A stretch of 64,000 bases of DNA, taken from Acestrorhynchus altus (lineage: Eukaryota; Chordata; Actinopteri; Characiformes; Acestrorhynchidae). The notes beneath the pieces were generated by a model. It was given only the letters and a program-made list of their open reading frames with translations, made no database searches and had not been told where the DNA came from. This document shows, piece after piece, positions 27,401-39,362 of the stretch (the first letter of the stretch is position 1; each line of letters opens with the position of its first letter). The translations under genes were made by a program, and so were the position numbers. The stretch spans positions 10,546,994-10,610,993 of the forward strand of contig CM067503.1 of NCBI GenBank assembly GCA_034509495.1, in the 5' to 3' direction.

Positions 27401-29658
27401 CAGTCTGGTCAAGAATAATATATTGGGGATCTGCAAAATCCTATGTTTTTTCATAACCAATTCATAACCACAGACCACCAGACTAGATGTGCAGAGTGGC
27501 TTGGTGTGTTGTGGGTGGAGTGGATTGCAGCTTGGTGGTGAAGTATTACTACAACACTTCTTCCTTCACTTCTTGTTTGATGCTAAAAGTGAAACAGGTC
27601 ACATTACTTTGATAATAGTTGAGTAGATCAAGTTCATTCTCCCAGGCTAAAGGGCCTTCTGTATCTGCCTGGACATGAAATCATCCATCTCATGATGCGT
27701 TCAAAGATTTTGTTAAAGGATAAAAGAGCAAGCCCAGCTACTATACCTACAATGTGTGTCCAAAAGTTTATGGACACTCCTTGGACACAGTACATAACAG
27801 CCACTCAGAACAGGGCTGGTTTACATAAGTCAGTCTTGAAGGCACAGCTCAGTTTGTGTACACGTGGACAGTAAAAGCGTCTTCCACAATCCTAAACAGT
27901 TTAGATGGAATAGAAATTGATCAAGTAAAAATAAATGATAGTGGTTTATGGCTTATAAGAAACACGTGAGTTGATTTCAGAAGAAAAATATAATGCATGA
28001 TAAACTGTATACTATGGGTCTTTTTCAATTAATTGCACACAATACATCTTTACAAGATGTAATCCCTCTAATCTAATTAGACAAGTGATTTCAAAACGTA
28101 AAGCACTGTTAAACTAAAACTGTTGACCTTATAAAATTATAAACTCCTAAAAATAAAGGTGTTTGAAATGGTTCTTTGAGAGATGCCATCGAATAACCAC
28201 TTTTGGTTCCTTTAAAAACATTTTTAAAAGAGATGAGTGACCTTTTTATGGTCTGGGGATAATGATCTAAAGGTTCTTTACCAATTTAGATCTCTGTTAC
28301 AAATATGGTTCTTTATAGAATCCAAAGTGGTTCTTCTATGAAACCACTTGAAGCACCTTTATCATTAAGACTGTGCTGCTGAGAATGAAAGTACCTACTT
28401 CCTTAAATCTGTGTCTATGTTCATTAAAATGTTGTATATAGGCCAGGCCTTAATTGTGGTGCTAAAGTGAACAAGAACAGCAACAGGAAACGTTTGTGTG
28501 AGCATCTTTGTTGCTGTGCATGACTGAGACTGATAATAAAGTTGACCTGTTTGAGTCAGAAGCTGTCTTGGCCTATCTTGTTAAATAAAACTGCTGATCT
28601 GGGATCAGTAATAAAGTGTCTGTCTGTGTGTAAAGTATGGAGGACACTGAAAGCAGCTCAGTGGGTCACTGGCCATACACATATGTTCTTCTAGCAATGA
28701 CTGGACAACCATGCCCAGAGACACTCATTAGGGAAAAGTCCAGCTTGCACAGCAGTTTTTTAAAAAGTTTATACAGTAAAATGAGGCCAAATACAGTAGA
28801 CAAGGCCTCACATCTACCAGCTAGAATACTGAAAGGAAGAAATGTACTGAATTGATTGTTAAAATATCTACATCATTTCCACGTAAATGAAATATTATAG
28901 CAAAATGGCAGCTGTGTAAAATAACTGACTGAAAGACATCTGTGTTAATGTAATGATACTCATTCCACAAAGTGAATTCACTGCATTACTTCTTTTCAGT
29001 GTAGCAAACAAGTCAGAAATAAGCTCAAAAACACACACTGCTCCTCTTCTCTTTCTTCATGCTGTTTTACAGTCCAAGCCGTGCTGTTTCACCACAGGAA
29101 GGGGTGTAATATAGCCTGGCTCTGGTGCTAATGGCCTTATTTACAGCATTACACAATGCAGAGAGGGGTATGTAAGCCTCAGATGAGCAGAGCACATGCT
29201 GGACTGATTATGGAGGAAATCCTCAGTGAAATGGATTGGATTCACATGTGTGCTTCACTCCCGCAAAAATAAAATATACCATACCGAAACAAATATGGGG
29301 CCCCCACCTAATCAGTGTTTCTCCTAAAATCAAGTGTATTAAAGAGAGTTTATCTTACTTTTGTTGGAATAACTATCTCTATTGTCCACTGAAGGCTGTC
29401 TACGAGATGCATTTGATTGCATTTAGTGATAAGAGCTTTAGTGAGGTCAGGATGATCACCACTCCACTTCATCCCCAACTACCCCACTCATCTGAAAAGT
29501 ACTGGATGGAGCACCATAATACCAGAGACACAGTTCCACTGTTCCACAGCTTTATAGCCCTCTAGCCCAAGCCTAACATTAAGCATGGTGCATCATACCT
29601 TAGATTCTAGTTAGAGCATCCTATAATACTGACACTACTTCTCTAGAAGGAATAGAGA

Positions 29659-29744
<86 letters not shown>

Positions 29745-32700
29745 CCAGAGGAAACCCATGCAGAACAAACAAAACTGTTCCCAAACAGTGACCTGAGCAG
29801 GGTTCGAACCTACAACCCCAGGCCCCTGGAGCTGTGTGTTGCAGTCTGTTGTTTTTTTTATTACTCTACTATACCTACTAGTAAATAATTTGCCATGTAA
29901 AATATAATTTCTACTAATTATTTTTATCTACTAATATCTCTAGTGCTATTTTTTTAACACAACTGTATATACACCATTTCATTGTTTGCGTGTCTGCAAC
30001 CATTTGAACATAGTGTTTACTACACCAACAGAGTAAATGCCAAAGTTGTATTAGTCAAAGGCACTTTGTGGAGTCATAAACTATGTGACTTTTCCTGTAA
30101 TTCACTCACTCATAATTCTTGATGCATTGATGCAGTTTAATTTACTGTAGTGATAAAAACATGAGCAGCATCATGGTTGGGGCACTACTGCTGAGTTCAG
30201 AAGTTAGATTACACACACACACACATATATAAATTATATATAGTATATAGTATATATAGTATAATGTAGGCTGAATGCCCACACTGTCTAGCTGTCTACT
30301 TTTAGATGCTCAAAGCATTTTCCATTTTAAAGTTTAGTGGATTTTAATAGAAAACATCAGACGATATTCAGGGTTTCAATATCAGTACCACATCATATCA
30401 TGAAGGAAAAAGTGGCACTGTGCCATCCCTAGGCTTCCTAGCTAGTGACAAAAACCACCAAAGCTTGAAATTCAGCTCTGGATTCAGGACTGCTTGGAAT
30501 CTGAGAAATGACTCTTTGGAGGATGGACTGCCAGCCACGCGTTTTGCAGTGTCAGTGTTGCTGATCAGCACAGCAGTGGAGGTGCATGCGTGAAAGAACA
30601 CTCTGCACTAATGGCAGAGATATGATGCCCCTCCTCCCCTCCTCCTCCTGGGGGTGCTGCCTTATCACTAATAACATGTTAATAGGATTGAATTAGCTAT
30701 GGAAAGATCTTAGATCAGCTATATCAGCAAGTAATTCACTTAGTGTGCACTAAGCAAAACATCTGATTACTTTAAAGGAGAAGTTCTTTGAGCCTGCGTG
30801 GTGACATGATTGTAGTACTGAGGTATAACACTGAAATTACTGCCTGAGTTGGGCAAGAATCAGACCTATTTATTCACTTCAGTTTACATTTATTCACTCG
30901 TTTTACATTGCCGTTTCAGGGTTATGAAGTGTCAAACCATGTCAAATTTGCCTTTTTTTACTCTCTGCTTTTTGCACACAAAGGAAATAAACATGTGGAT
31001 AACAAAACATGTAAATGCCATGTTTTTTCTGAGAGAAATGGTGCATTTCCTGGAAAAAAATCACGCCATGACTGTATTGCTTCCTCTTTATATAGCCTCA
31101 ATCTTTAATACAGTCTTATATAGTTCAAATATAGAGCAACATAATCACAATACTCATTTTTAAACCACATTTTTGCCCCCAATTTGTAAAAGTGCCAATT
31201 CCCCGGGCTAGGACTCCCCCCATCACACACAATGCTGCCAACACAAGGAGGGTGACAACAAGCACAAGCCTCATGTGATTCATGTGAAGCCAGTCACTAC
31301 CACTTTTCAAACTCCCACCATTGTATGCTGGGCAGCCAATGCCCTCAGACTAAAGTGCATATCTAGAGTTCCGATTAAATGACTAATACACACCTGTGCT
31401 GACCAGCATCACACTGGGTGTGATGTGGGGAGAAAGCGCCATCTACCCTCCCAGAGAGCATTTCCTGAGCATGTCAATGGTCAAACTCCTAGTCCTGGTC
31501 CTAAATAATGTACATAAGGATATTTGATTTGACCCAAAAGAAGGTTACAGAAATGTAGGGTTTTTTTATAATAAACAAAACCTTCCTTCTTGGTTTATAC
31601 TTCAGTAGTCTACCATTTAATTGTCAAAAAATATTCACCTGTCTTCAACAGGCAGTTTTGGCAAAAAAAATGGGATAAAACCACATCACACCACTGGCAA
31701 TGAATAGTGAGTAAATGTCCTGTGTAGTCAATTTTCACTCTGGTCATCCAACACTGGACTCCTGTAGTCACTGGTTATTAATTCTACTAGATTACAGCCT
31801 CATAAGGAACTACATTCTGAAATACTTACTGAATCACAAAACACAATTACTACATAATACAACATTATTATAGCAGAACCTCAATGCAAAGTGTCAGTAA
31901 TATAAGCCATTATGTGACATAAAATCTTGAGCAAAAAGCCCTTACTTTCCAATTTGCAGATGATCGAGTCCAGGTTTAAATGGCTGCACTACTCCAGAGC
32001 ACATCAATCAAAAACCCAGCCATTATTTCTACATAATGTAACACTTTTCATATATCTGCTCCCAGAAACATAGAGCTAAAAAACCGGATAATCTAGCTCC
32101 TCTGACTGCCACTAATGGGCTTGCACATGTATCTACTCCTGTGTGCTGTTGTGAAACTCTGTGCCTTATTCCAAATAATTGTTGCAGCAAACAGTGAGGC
32201 TTTTCATTCTGCCAAAGTTCTGTTTAATGAGATGCGTGTAAATGCACATGATGATATAGCTTTTTCTCAGTTACACACGAATAATCACTGTTGCTCAGAC
32301 CTCAACCTTATACTGCTGGTGATCTGCACTGCATTATCTAATGTTCACACAGTTCTCTTACACAGAGGTGACTGAACCAGTATCATGGTTATCAGATATT
32401 TTTGCTATTTTCATCAAATGTGCTGCTTCTTAGCATAGTAACAATGTACTAACAGTATTCCTATCTGCACAGGAAGTGAGTACATCCACACGAATATCCT
32501 TTTATCTCCACATATCTGTGCAAACACGTCTGTAGATATGTTTCAGTGTATAGTGTTGATATATGTTCTTGTACAGTAACTGTGTAACTTTCCTACCAAG
32601 AATCAATAAAATATCAATATCCTATCTTTTCTGAAATGAAAGAATCTACAAGTTACACGTTAAAAGGTATCTATACTCCTGAATAGTTCATGCCTTATAT

Positions 32701-35700
32701 ATATGGTTCTGTGGTTCTAGAACAAGCATTAAACTGACTCTTTAGGGAACAAAAGTTTGCACCATCACTCCAAACAAGCCTGATTGGCACCTTCATTTTT
32801 GCAGTTTTTCAGAAGATAAAGGTAATCTCTGAAAAACTACTGCCAAAATATTATCAACCATATCTGAGCATGAGATTAGGAGAACTGAACAGAAAGGTTT
32901 TCTGCAAAGTGACATTTTCCATTTATTCCAACCCTGTCCAACCATATAATGCCACTAGGATGAGCTTTATCAGCCTCAGCTGTCCTTGCTAATCCCATAG
33001 TTTTAGGAGATATTTTTTACATGTATGTGGTTGTTTTCTACTCAGTCTTGAGCAAAAAAATGAGCTAGGGCTTTCCTGGCTGTTTGTGCTCCTACTTCCA
33101 TTCTCAGAAGTGAAGGGTATTTACTGGTTCTTGATGTGGAAATGTGTTTAAGGAAATTGGTGCAGAACCTTTACATGTGCATTCATTAAGAAGATGTATT
33201 GAATCATGCTGCTTTGATCTCACTTTTGATCCAAGATAAATTCCAGTCGGCCTAGTTTCCCAGCAAAGTAAACTACACCAGTAAGTCAGAAATGTTAGGG
33301 AGATTCCAAACCTAAGACAGTAAAACATCCAATATGGGCTCCAGTAAGGGAACTTCAAACTCTGTAGGGAAATATTGAACATAACACCTCTCAGGAAGCT
33401 GACAAGAATGAACCATCCATTCTTATTACGGTAAAACTTTACTTTGTCCTATGATGATTCTTTAGGGAACCAAAACAAGTTATATGGGATATAAGAGTTT
33501 ACTGCCATTAATTAATCATCTTAAAATGTTTATTCACAGATTTTTACTATAAATTACACATAACCTACTACTATTTATTAGCGACAGTACAGTGTCCTCA
33601 ACTTCACCACCAATAGTATTAGTTGATGTTAGAGGTGTTAGAAGTGTTAGCTGTTAGGGTTCCTTTCTACTTACAATTACAAAATAGCAGCTCATCCAGT
33701 ATAGACACTGAAGGTTGTTAGATGCACTCTTAAGAATAAAGGTGTTACATAGGGTTCTTTGAGCTTTAATCCATAGAACCTCCTCTTGATGTAAGGGATC
33801 TTCACCAATTTAAAGATTCTTCACACTTACAGTTTAAAAATATGTTTATTTATAGAACCCAGGGGTTCTTCTTTGGGATGGTTCAAAGTGACTCTGCTAT
33901 GATCCAAGGATCACTGATTCATCCAGTCTAGTCATGCTCTCTGTGGGTGGGTAGATGGTATATAGAACTAAGTAAATAACTACCGTAGTAACTACTCCTC
34001 TGGAAACTAACATACATGTTATGTAGCTACAAATGTGAGCAATTGTGGGCCCACTTACAGGTCCCTGCAGTTAAGGGTTATTAAATCCCATTAACTGAGT
34101 AGGTCACTTTGGAATAAACTATTAATGCCACACAATCACCAAGCTGTACATGCTCTTCTGAGCTCATTTAGATGCTTTTTCTGAGCCTTTATTACTTTCG
34201 GGTCTCGATGAATCACCCAATAAGAGGGTCTAATTAGGTCTGCCTGTTCTGTGAGTACCTGCACTTCAGCAGGAGCCCGCCTTGCGTCACATTATAAATA
34301 GTGTGAAAAAAGGTCCTAGATATCGGTCAATGTTCTTACATTAGCAGGTATAGCTAATGGATAATGGAATTATTTTAAGTAAATGGGGACAATGTTCAGA
34401 AATGTTGACGGACAAGTTATTCTACTTTAGTAAATGTAGAGTACAAGCTTTTGAATCCATATTTCTACCAAATCAGGCAGAATTAATTTCCTTAATTTCC
34501 CTGAAGGAACCCTCCCAAGGGATCAATAAAGTTCTATTCTATTCTATTCTAGAATGTAGGAAAGAGTATTTCCATAAAGTATTCTTATTCTATCTTCTCA
34601 ACTGGCACAACCTGAACAGTGCCTCATTAAGCTCCAAGATATATTCTATCCAACCTGACCACAATACTAAACTCAGCAACTATTAATTGCTGAATAAAAG
34701 AATAATAAATTCACATGCTAAGTGTTAATGTCAAATGTAAAGTTCAGGTTTAGTCCACACCCACTTCCCATTCAAATCTGTATACAGATACAGATATTTT
34801 GAGTACTTAACAGATACAGATTCAGATATAAAAAAGGTCAATACATCCTTAGTACACATATTTCAAACCACCAGAGAGTAAAGGCCAGTGTCTTAAACAG
34901 AGCTAAAGGCCTAAAATGCCATTTTACAGTCATCTCTGCGTATTACCATCTGAAGAGGTCATGCAGTTAATTCTATGACCTTAACCAGGCTTGGGACCTG
35001 CTTTTCAAACAGATTAACCATTCATAAACCTGCCAGAGGGTCCTGGCCTCTGTTACATAATCACATGAAAATAAGTCAGTGATTTAGTATTCCATACACT
35101 CAAGCACACTCATAAACATGTGGACATCTGTCAATTTCATTTTTGACCTATTTTTAGTCTTTTCCAATTCACATCCACTGGTTAGGATTTAACTTTTAGA
35201 TGCTGTCTCCAGTGCTGGGAGGGTGAGGGCTTCCTCTGAGACACATGAAGCCAGCAGACATCATGTTTTCATTCTGCTGCTAATGCAACATTGTAGGACA
35301 GCTCAACATGCATGGAGGAGAACACTTGCTACCAAATGTGCTACCTCAGCTACCTGACATCACCACTGTACAGAGACCCTCGCTCTCCCCTCATTATGTC
35401 ACTTCAGAGATGCCCATTTTGGCCTAGCATCATAATTCCATGAAGGCTTTTGTTTTTGTACCATAAAAAAACAAAAATTTATTTTGCCCTAGGAAAGTGA
35501 AAATGAAGTGAATATGACATGCAATATATGAGTAATCTTTTTATTCTGGGAAAACAGAATATTACAGGGTTATTTTTGGTGTATTGTTGAGTCATTAAAG
35601 TTGCTAAATAACAGAAGTACAATCAGTTCACCTATTAAACCCATGATTAAAACATTAGAATGCACATGATTTTTTTTAACATTTGGCCCATTTTTTTACT

Positions 35701-36592
35701 GATTTCCAAAATCAACAATAGTCTAGCCCACTGTTCCACAGTTTCGTACGGCAGTCATGTTTGATTTGTTAATGTGACAGAATAAAAATGAGTCACGCAA
35801 ATGTCACACGCTTTTTTATGAAGCAGTGTTTCATAAAGCGGATGTATTATCTGAAAATTTTGTCATTCACTAGTCAGTTCACTATTTGCAAAATTCTATA
35901 CAGTCAATACTGAATGAGTTAACAAGTCAACCATTCTGAACACAATGTCAATGATCACTGAACTTTTTAGGTAACCCCATCTAGCGACTGGTCCAAATAT
36001 CAGACACTTTGGGGTCTTCGATTCCTCTCCTCCCTTTGGATGAAATACCAAGGAATTCCCAAGGAATTCTCAGCATCCTAATCTATTTGCTAAGGAAACA
36101 AGGGGAACAAAGCAGCACTCCCAGGTGGCCAAAACTGGGAACTTTTTGGACCAGTCAATGATGGTCTCTCCTCATTCACATTCTACTCACCCTGTTGTTC
36201 TTGTCTGTCTCCTGCACCTCTTCCTTCTTGACCCCCTTCCGAATCAAGAGTTTGAGGGTGAACACCTGATTGCTGGAGCATGCCTGGAAGAAGCTCAGAG
36301 CTGGTGTCTCCTCATACTCCGAAGAGGCAGCCGTCTCAGAATCCTCAAAGTCCTCAAACTCATCGAAATCTTCTGGGGGGTAAAAGGAGTCATCGGATGC
36401 GATGCTCCTGGTGTCGGGCAGATCAGAGAGCTCATCATACTCCTCATAGTCCTCATCTCCTGGGTCTTCAGTATCACAGGAACCGAAGTATTGATCGTCG
36501 TCGGTGGTATCGGCCGATTCCTCGGGCTGCACGCGCGCAGGGGGCTGAGCTTTGGCCATGGAGGAGCTTCCACCATCCCTACCGTCCAGCAT
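16041..36592 (-). CDS. ankrd33b: ankrd33b, ankyrin repeat domain-containing protein 33B (complete, 4 coding exons)
   Basis: Exons 36592-36191, 23356-23227, 18755-18615 and 16885-16041 join to 1518 bp, 505 aa plus TAA (human about 494 aa). Residues about 20-95 are very acidic and contain LPDTRSIASDDSFYP, a signature shared with human ANKRD33B. Residues about 98-265 form roughly five ankyrin repeats (for example EGNTALITAAQAGH, NYLLNYFPGLDIEKRN, GFTALMKAAMQGR). The C-terminal third has DHMVRMTT and VGKRR.SVQEIL motifs and ends in a basic, lysine-rich helix (LQIPKWRYKELKEE...). All introns are GT-AG. Met1 has a weak Kozak context; Met12 (ATGG) is a possible alternative start. Function is poorly known; the paralogue ANKRD33 is a photoreceptor transcriptional regulator. 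It lies tail-to-tail with dap and in tandem with ropn1l. Confidence 0.96.
17090..17350 (+). repeat. Non-autonomous repeat family D
   Basis: Shares ttggtcatcctctagtcctt, cacaggatactgttggctgg and aaatttct with the reverse complement of 48120-48240, and tgtggtggtcct with the reverse complement of 51133-51147. Confidence 0.55.
17470..17525 (-). repeat. LINE 3' tail fragment, reverse
   Basis: Reverse complement of the tail phrase: aatttccccgagg... gggatcaata, without the TTCTA array. Confidence 0.5.
18375..18408. repeat. (GT)n microsatellite
   Basis: Seventeen dinucleotide units with a single GG interruption, in ankrd33b intron 3. Confidence 0.9.
18615..18755 (-). CDS. ankrd33b: ankrd33b coding exon 3
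   Basis: 141 bp between acceptor ttgcag and donor GTACTC; it enters and leaves in phase 1. It encodes HITITNYLLNYFPG and GFTALMKAAMQGRVDCVRSL, two ankyrin repeats nearly identical to human ANKRD33B. Confidence 0.95.
18756..23226. other. ankrd33b: ankrd33b intron 2
   Basis: AT-rich 4.5 kb intron. Repeat-like sequence near 22290-22750 ends in the phrase tattgcccaaccctac and pairs, inverted, with a copy at 24170-24450. No other coding potential is supported. Confidence 0.55.
22290..22750. repeat. Family C repeat, second copy (composite)
   Basis: Contains the inverse of the 24290 block and ends tgtattgcccaaccctac. Internal order suggests two nested or rearranged fragments. Confidence 0.4.
23227..23356 (-). 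CDS. ankrd33b: ankrd33b coding exon 2
   Basis: 130 bp between acceptor ctccacag and donor GTAGGC. It encodes TGLLVACYQGYMDVVMAL, then VNWQDNEGNTALITAAQA and a split Gly codon. It has no Met, so a search for ATG-started reading frames misses it. Confidence 0.95.
24170..24450 (-). repeat. gggctgggcaat-type repeat (family C)
   Basis: Ends ttgttaaattgcccagccct. The block aggtagaggaggagctgaga pairs as an inverse with agctcctcctctactctgat at 22480-22500. Related ends are at 4306 and 55840. Confidence 0.5.
25290..26132. repeat. Degenerate AGT/ACT trinucleotide array, 0.84 kb
   Basis: Almost every triplet is AGT or a one-base variant (GTT, ATT, AAT, GAA). Phrases such as aacattagtagta recur at irregular spacing, so an older higher-order unit may underlie it. 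Because the period is three, reading frames on both strands stay open (Val/Leu-rich on plus, Thr/Asn-rich on minus). These are artefacts of the repeat, not genes. Confidence 0.9.
26660..27010 (+). mobile_element. MITE family A, partial copy
   Basis: Shares gttggagtaactgtccagga, ccaactccccaactcatcc, gttccactgctccacagctc and cttctctacagggactagtg with the other copies. A terminal-repeat-like tgtccaaaagtttatggacac lies separately at 27757-27777. Confidence 0.7.
28150..28385. mobile_element. ggttcttt-type MITE (family B)
   Basis: Repeated phrases atggttctttgag, ggttctttaccaatttaga, ggttctttatagaatcc and ggttcttctatgaa, ending aagcacctttatcattaaga. The beginning and end are roughly inverted. Confidence 0.65.
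29355..29660 (+). mobile_element. MITE family A, partial copy ending in (GT)n
   Basis: Same block order as 26660-27010 (tactggatggagcac, gttccactgttccacagctt, ctacttctctagaagga), then the GT array. Confidence 0.7.
29661..29742. repeat. (GT)n microsatellite, 41 units
   Basis: Pure GT array located exactly where other copies of the neighbouring MITE have only four or five GT units. Confidence 0.95.
29743..29830 (+). repeat. Partial copy of the L2-type tail
   Basis: Begins acccagaggaaacccatgcaga and ends gggttcgaacctacaacccc; only the 3' half is present and it abuts the (GT)n array directly. Confidence 0.7.
33728..33925. mobile_element. MITE family B, second copy
   Basis: Shares taagaataaaggtgtt, agggttctttgag, cttcaccaatttaaag and ggttcttctttgg with the 28150 copy. 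Confidence 0.65.
34485..34550 (+). repeat. LINE 3' tail (gggatcaataaagt + TTCTA repeats)
   Basis: Ends aagggatcaataaagttctattctattctattcta, the typical microsatellite-like end of fish LINEs. A reverse copy of the head (attgatccctttgggaaa) sits at 17470-17525. Confidence 0.6.
36191..36592 (-). CDS. ankrd33b: ankrd33b coding exon 1
   Basis: 134 codons, ending AAC AGG before a GTGAGT donor, phase 0. It encodes the acidic N-terminus and the first ankyrin-like helices (SFFQACSSNQVFTLKLLIRKG). The region is GC-rich relative to its surroundings. Confidence 0.94.
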
Positions 36593-37399
36593 CAGAGCCT
36601 TTAGGGATGGGGCGCGACTCCGGGGGTCTCCCCAGTGATTGGGGCGCCTCCGACAAAGTTAAAAAGCAGGAAAGTCATACAGATGGAGCCTCTCAGAGCT
36701 TTATATGGATGAAGTCAGTGGATTTTTTATATTTTACCTGGAATATGAAGAAAACTGTGGCTATCTTCCTCCAATGGGTCTTCTCACATCTCCATGCCAT
36801 GCATGTTCTACCTCCAGTGCAGTAAGAAGTTGAGAAGATGGAAAATGGAAATAAACCAGGTAAACCCACTGAATGAGTGGAAACATCAGCCCGACGTCCA
36901 CTTTCTGACTCTCCTCCAGCAGGACAGTGTCCAGTGTGGGCTCAATAATCGGATTAAGTGCCCTCTCCTCCTCCTCCTCCTCCTCCTCGTCCTCCACCTC
37001 CTCCCTCTCTGTCCTCCACACTGGATTAAAGAGTCCAAAGCATGTTCACATTAAAACCTCCTGTCAGATCTGACCAGAAGATCCGCAGCCTCTGTTTCAG
37101 CATGTCATCTGAAATGGTTGGAGAGAAGCATTAGAAGGAAAGAGTGTAACCTTCGTTTCGTTTTGATCTCGTGGGGATTTCGTCACTGCTGGAGTCATCA
37201 GGTCCGGGCATCCCCCCCACCCCAGCAGGGCTGGGAATCCCCTCCACGCAGCAGCCTTCAACGCAGTGATCTCAGGAAATCATCACCAGCACATAAGCCT
37301 CCACCAGCTGTGGGAGAACTAGTATTGTTGCTTAAAGCTGTTCTCTCCATGATAAAAAATAAAAAAACCTGCTCTGTACAAACTTGAGCTCTTTAGATG

Positions 37400-37680
37400 G
37401 TCTGAGAAGATCTGTGATGGTCCATGTGGTGGAAAAACTGGTCATCTAGGTCCAAACATACTCTATGTTGATAACTGGCCAGGTCAAGCTGGTAAAACTG
37501 ATGAAACTGGTAGCTTAGTTCATGAGCAGCATTTGTTTGAGTTTGATGGTTTACATCAAGCTACAGAAACAAACCTGCATGACCATCATGACCAAGCTGA
37601 TTAACCAGTATGACTAACAAGACTGAACAACGTAAACCAGTTGATTGACCAACACGCCCAGATAGTCAGCATATATTGGC
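37400..37680. repeat. ACCAGCTTGACC-type repeat
   Basis: Dense in short phrases built from actggtca, ccaggtcaagctggt, accaagctgattaaccag and accagttgattgaccaac on both strands. Confidence 0.65.
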
Positions 37681-39340
37681 TATTGCCACTGCTGTCCACC
37701 TGAGGACCTCCCAGTTTTGCCCTGCAAAAATCATAATAAAATAAAAACAGACTTAAAACATGTCAGTTTACCTTTTTGATTAGAATTATGAACATAAATA
37801 TCATTTTTGAGCTACTCTAATACAACACTATAGTGGGAAGATCATCAGAAGGGCAGTTATGGAAATATATTTTGTGAAATAAAGATTGTGTATTATGTAA
37901 TCATTGCTACATTTGCAAAAATACCATTCTATCCCAGTCCACACCGTCTGTACATACAGCAGAAACAGTCTGTTTTTCATTGGTTTTATGATGTTGTTTA
38001 TGATGACAAAACACAGCACATTTACATATCCCCACACATTCCACTCATAACTGCTTAGCCCTGCTCAACAATGCTTAAATTATTAGGAGTTTCTGCTGGG
38101 AGTGCTTTTTATATGAGGCATAATATAAATTAACCAATCATAACAGGTCATTTACATATCTCAGTCTTTCAGGTGCCACAACTAAAACAGCCTGTTTAAT
38201 TCTAAGGGTTAAAGCAAGGTTGGAAAATGGTTAAAGGTATATTAAACCCATATGAATTGTAAGCCTTGAGGTAGACTATAATGTGCAAGACAAATGTAGG
38301 ATTTGAGCCCTTTTCCCAGCAGCATCATACCACAAAGACAATTCTTAAATGGCAGTACAAGCTTTGCACTGAAGACTCCCTCTACCATTTAAGATGATCT
38401 TCACCTTATAAACTGGGTCCTGGTCAGTTTAATTCAGCTGCTAATTGAGGCCACGTCCTTTTGTTACACCGTGTTTTTGTTAACAATATGCATTCTGCTA
38501 GCCTGCTCTGATCAGTGTTTGAGCTTTGAGTGGAATGAAATTATATATAATTATGTGCCCATAATTTTATGCAATTATATAGTTATGAAGCCCATATTTG
38601 TCTGACGCGAAATTGTGTGTCGCAGAACAGTAAAGTAAGAAAGTAATAAAAGGAGAGAAAGAAAGAAAAGGAATGCGGCGTGCATCCTTGAGAAAGCAAA
38701 CACTAACATCTTATAATGTGCACACCATTTGTTTATGTGCTACTATTATTTAATTATTTGTTTGTGAATTTTAAAGTTCATTATTAGCCTCCAGCACTTG
38801 TATGTTGCTTTTCATTACATTTAGAAAGATGTATATTTTAGCGTTTGCATTAATCATGTATTGTTTTTAAAAGAGCTGGTGTCTTTTGTTCCTGTAATTC
38901 CTGGCTCCTCTCACACTGTGCATACGCTCCAGTTTCCTCAGGGCTTGGAGGAAAGTGCCATAATTGCTGTGTGTAATTAGTGAAGCATTTTACTTGGAAC
39001 AGCTGGAGCTCGGACAGACTCCCCTTAGTCTACAGCTTAAGTTTATCACTCCAGCATGTGAAACTACTGTACAGGCTTCCAGTAACAGGCTTAACGATAG
39101 CTCTGTACCTGAAAACAAATCGTCTGTGTTGCCAAATTAAATTTGAGCTTTTAGAAATTAGATTAAACCAAAAAAAGGTCTGCTGAGAATTAGACCTACA
39201 GTAACATACCAGTGTGCTAATGGGGAGAGTGGGACACAACCTAACACAGGGTAAAATGGAACAACATATAGTTTACAAACAGATTAAGTAGAATATGTTA
39301 TTTGCTCTTATGATCATTTTGAAAGTAGATATCAGTTAAC

Positions 39341-39362
39341 TAAGCTAAGCTAAGCTAAGCTA
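39341..39362. repeat. (TAAGC)n pentanucleotide run
   Basis: About 4.4 copies of TAAGC in the ankrd33b/ropn1l intergenic region. Confidence 0.8.

Larger units (their letters stand above)
23357..36190. other. ankrd33b: ankrd33b intron 1 (12.8 kb)
   Basis: The largest intron in the window. It contains the AGT trinucleotide array (25290-26132), copies of two MITE families (26660-27010, 29355-29660; 28150-28385, 33728-33925), an 82 bp (GT)n array at 29661-29742 and a LINE tail at 34485-34550. Complex low-repeat patches at 24660-24850, 26480-26640, 29040-29220 and 34160-34330 are enhancer candidates only by appearance. Confidence 0.6.

Noticed and set aside
29800..29815. GGTTCGAACC, a perfect tRNA B-box word
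   Set aside because: It is part of the L2-type tail; no cloverleaf or A-box partner at the right distance. The ggggatcgaaccc at 40282 is the same case.
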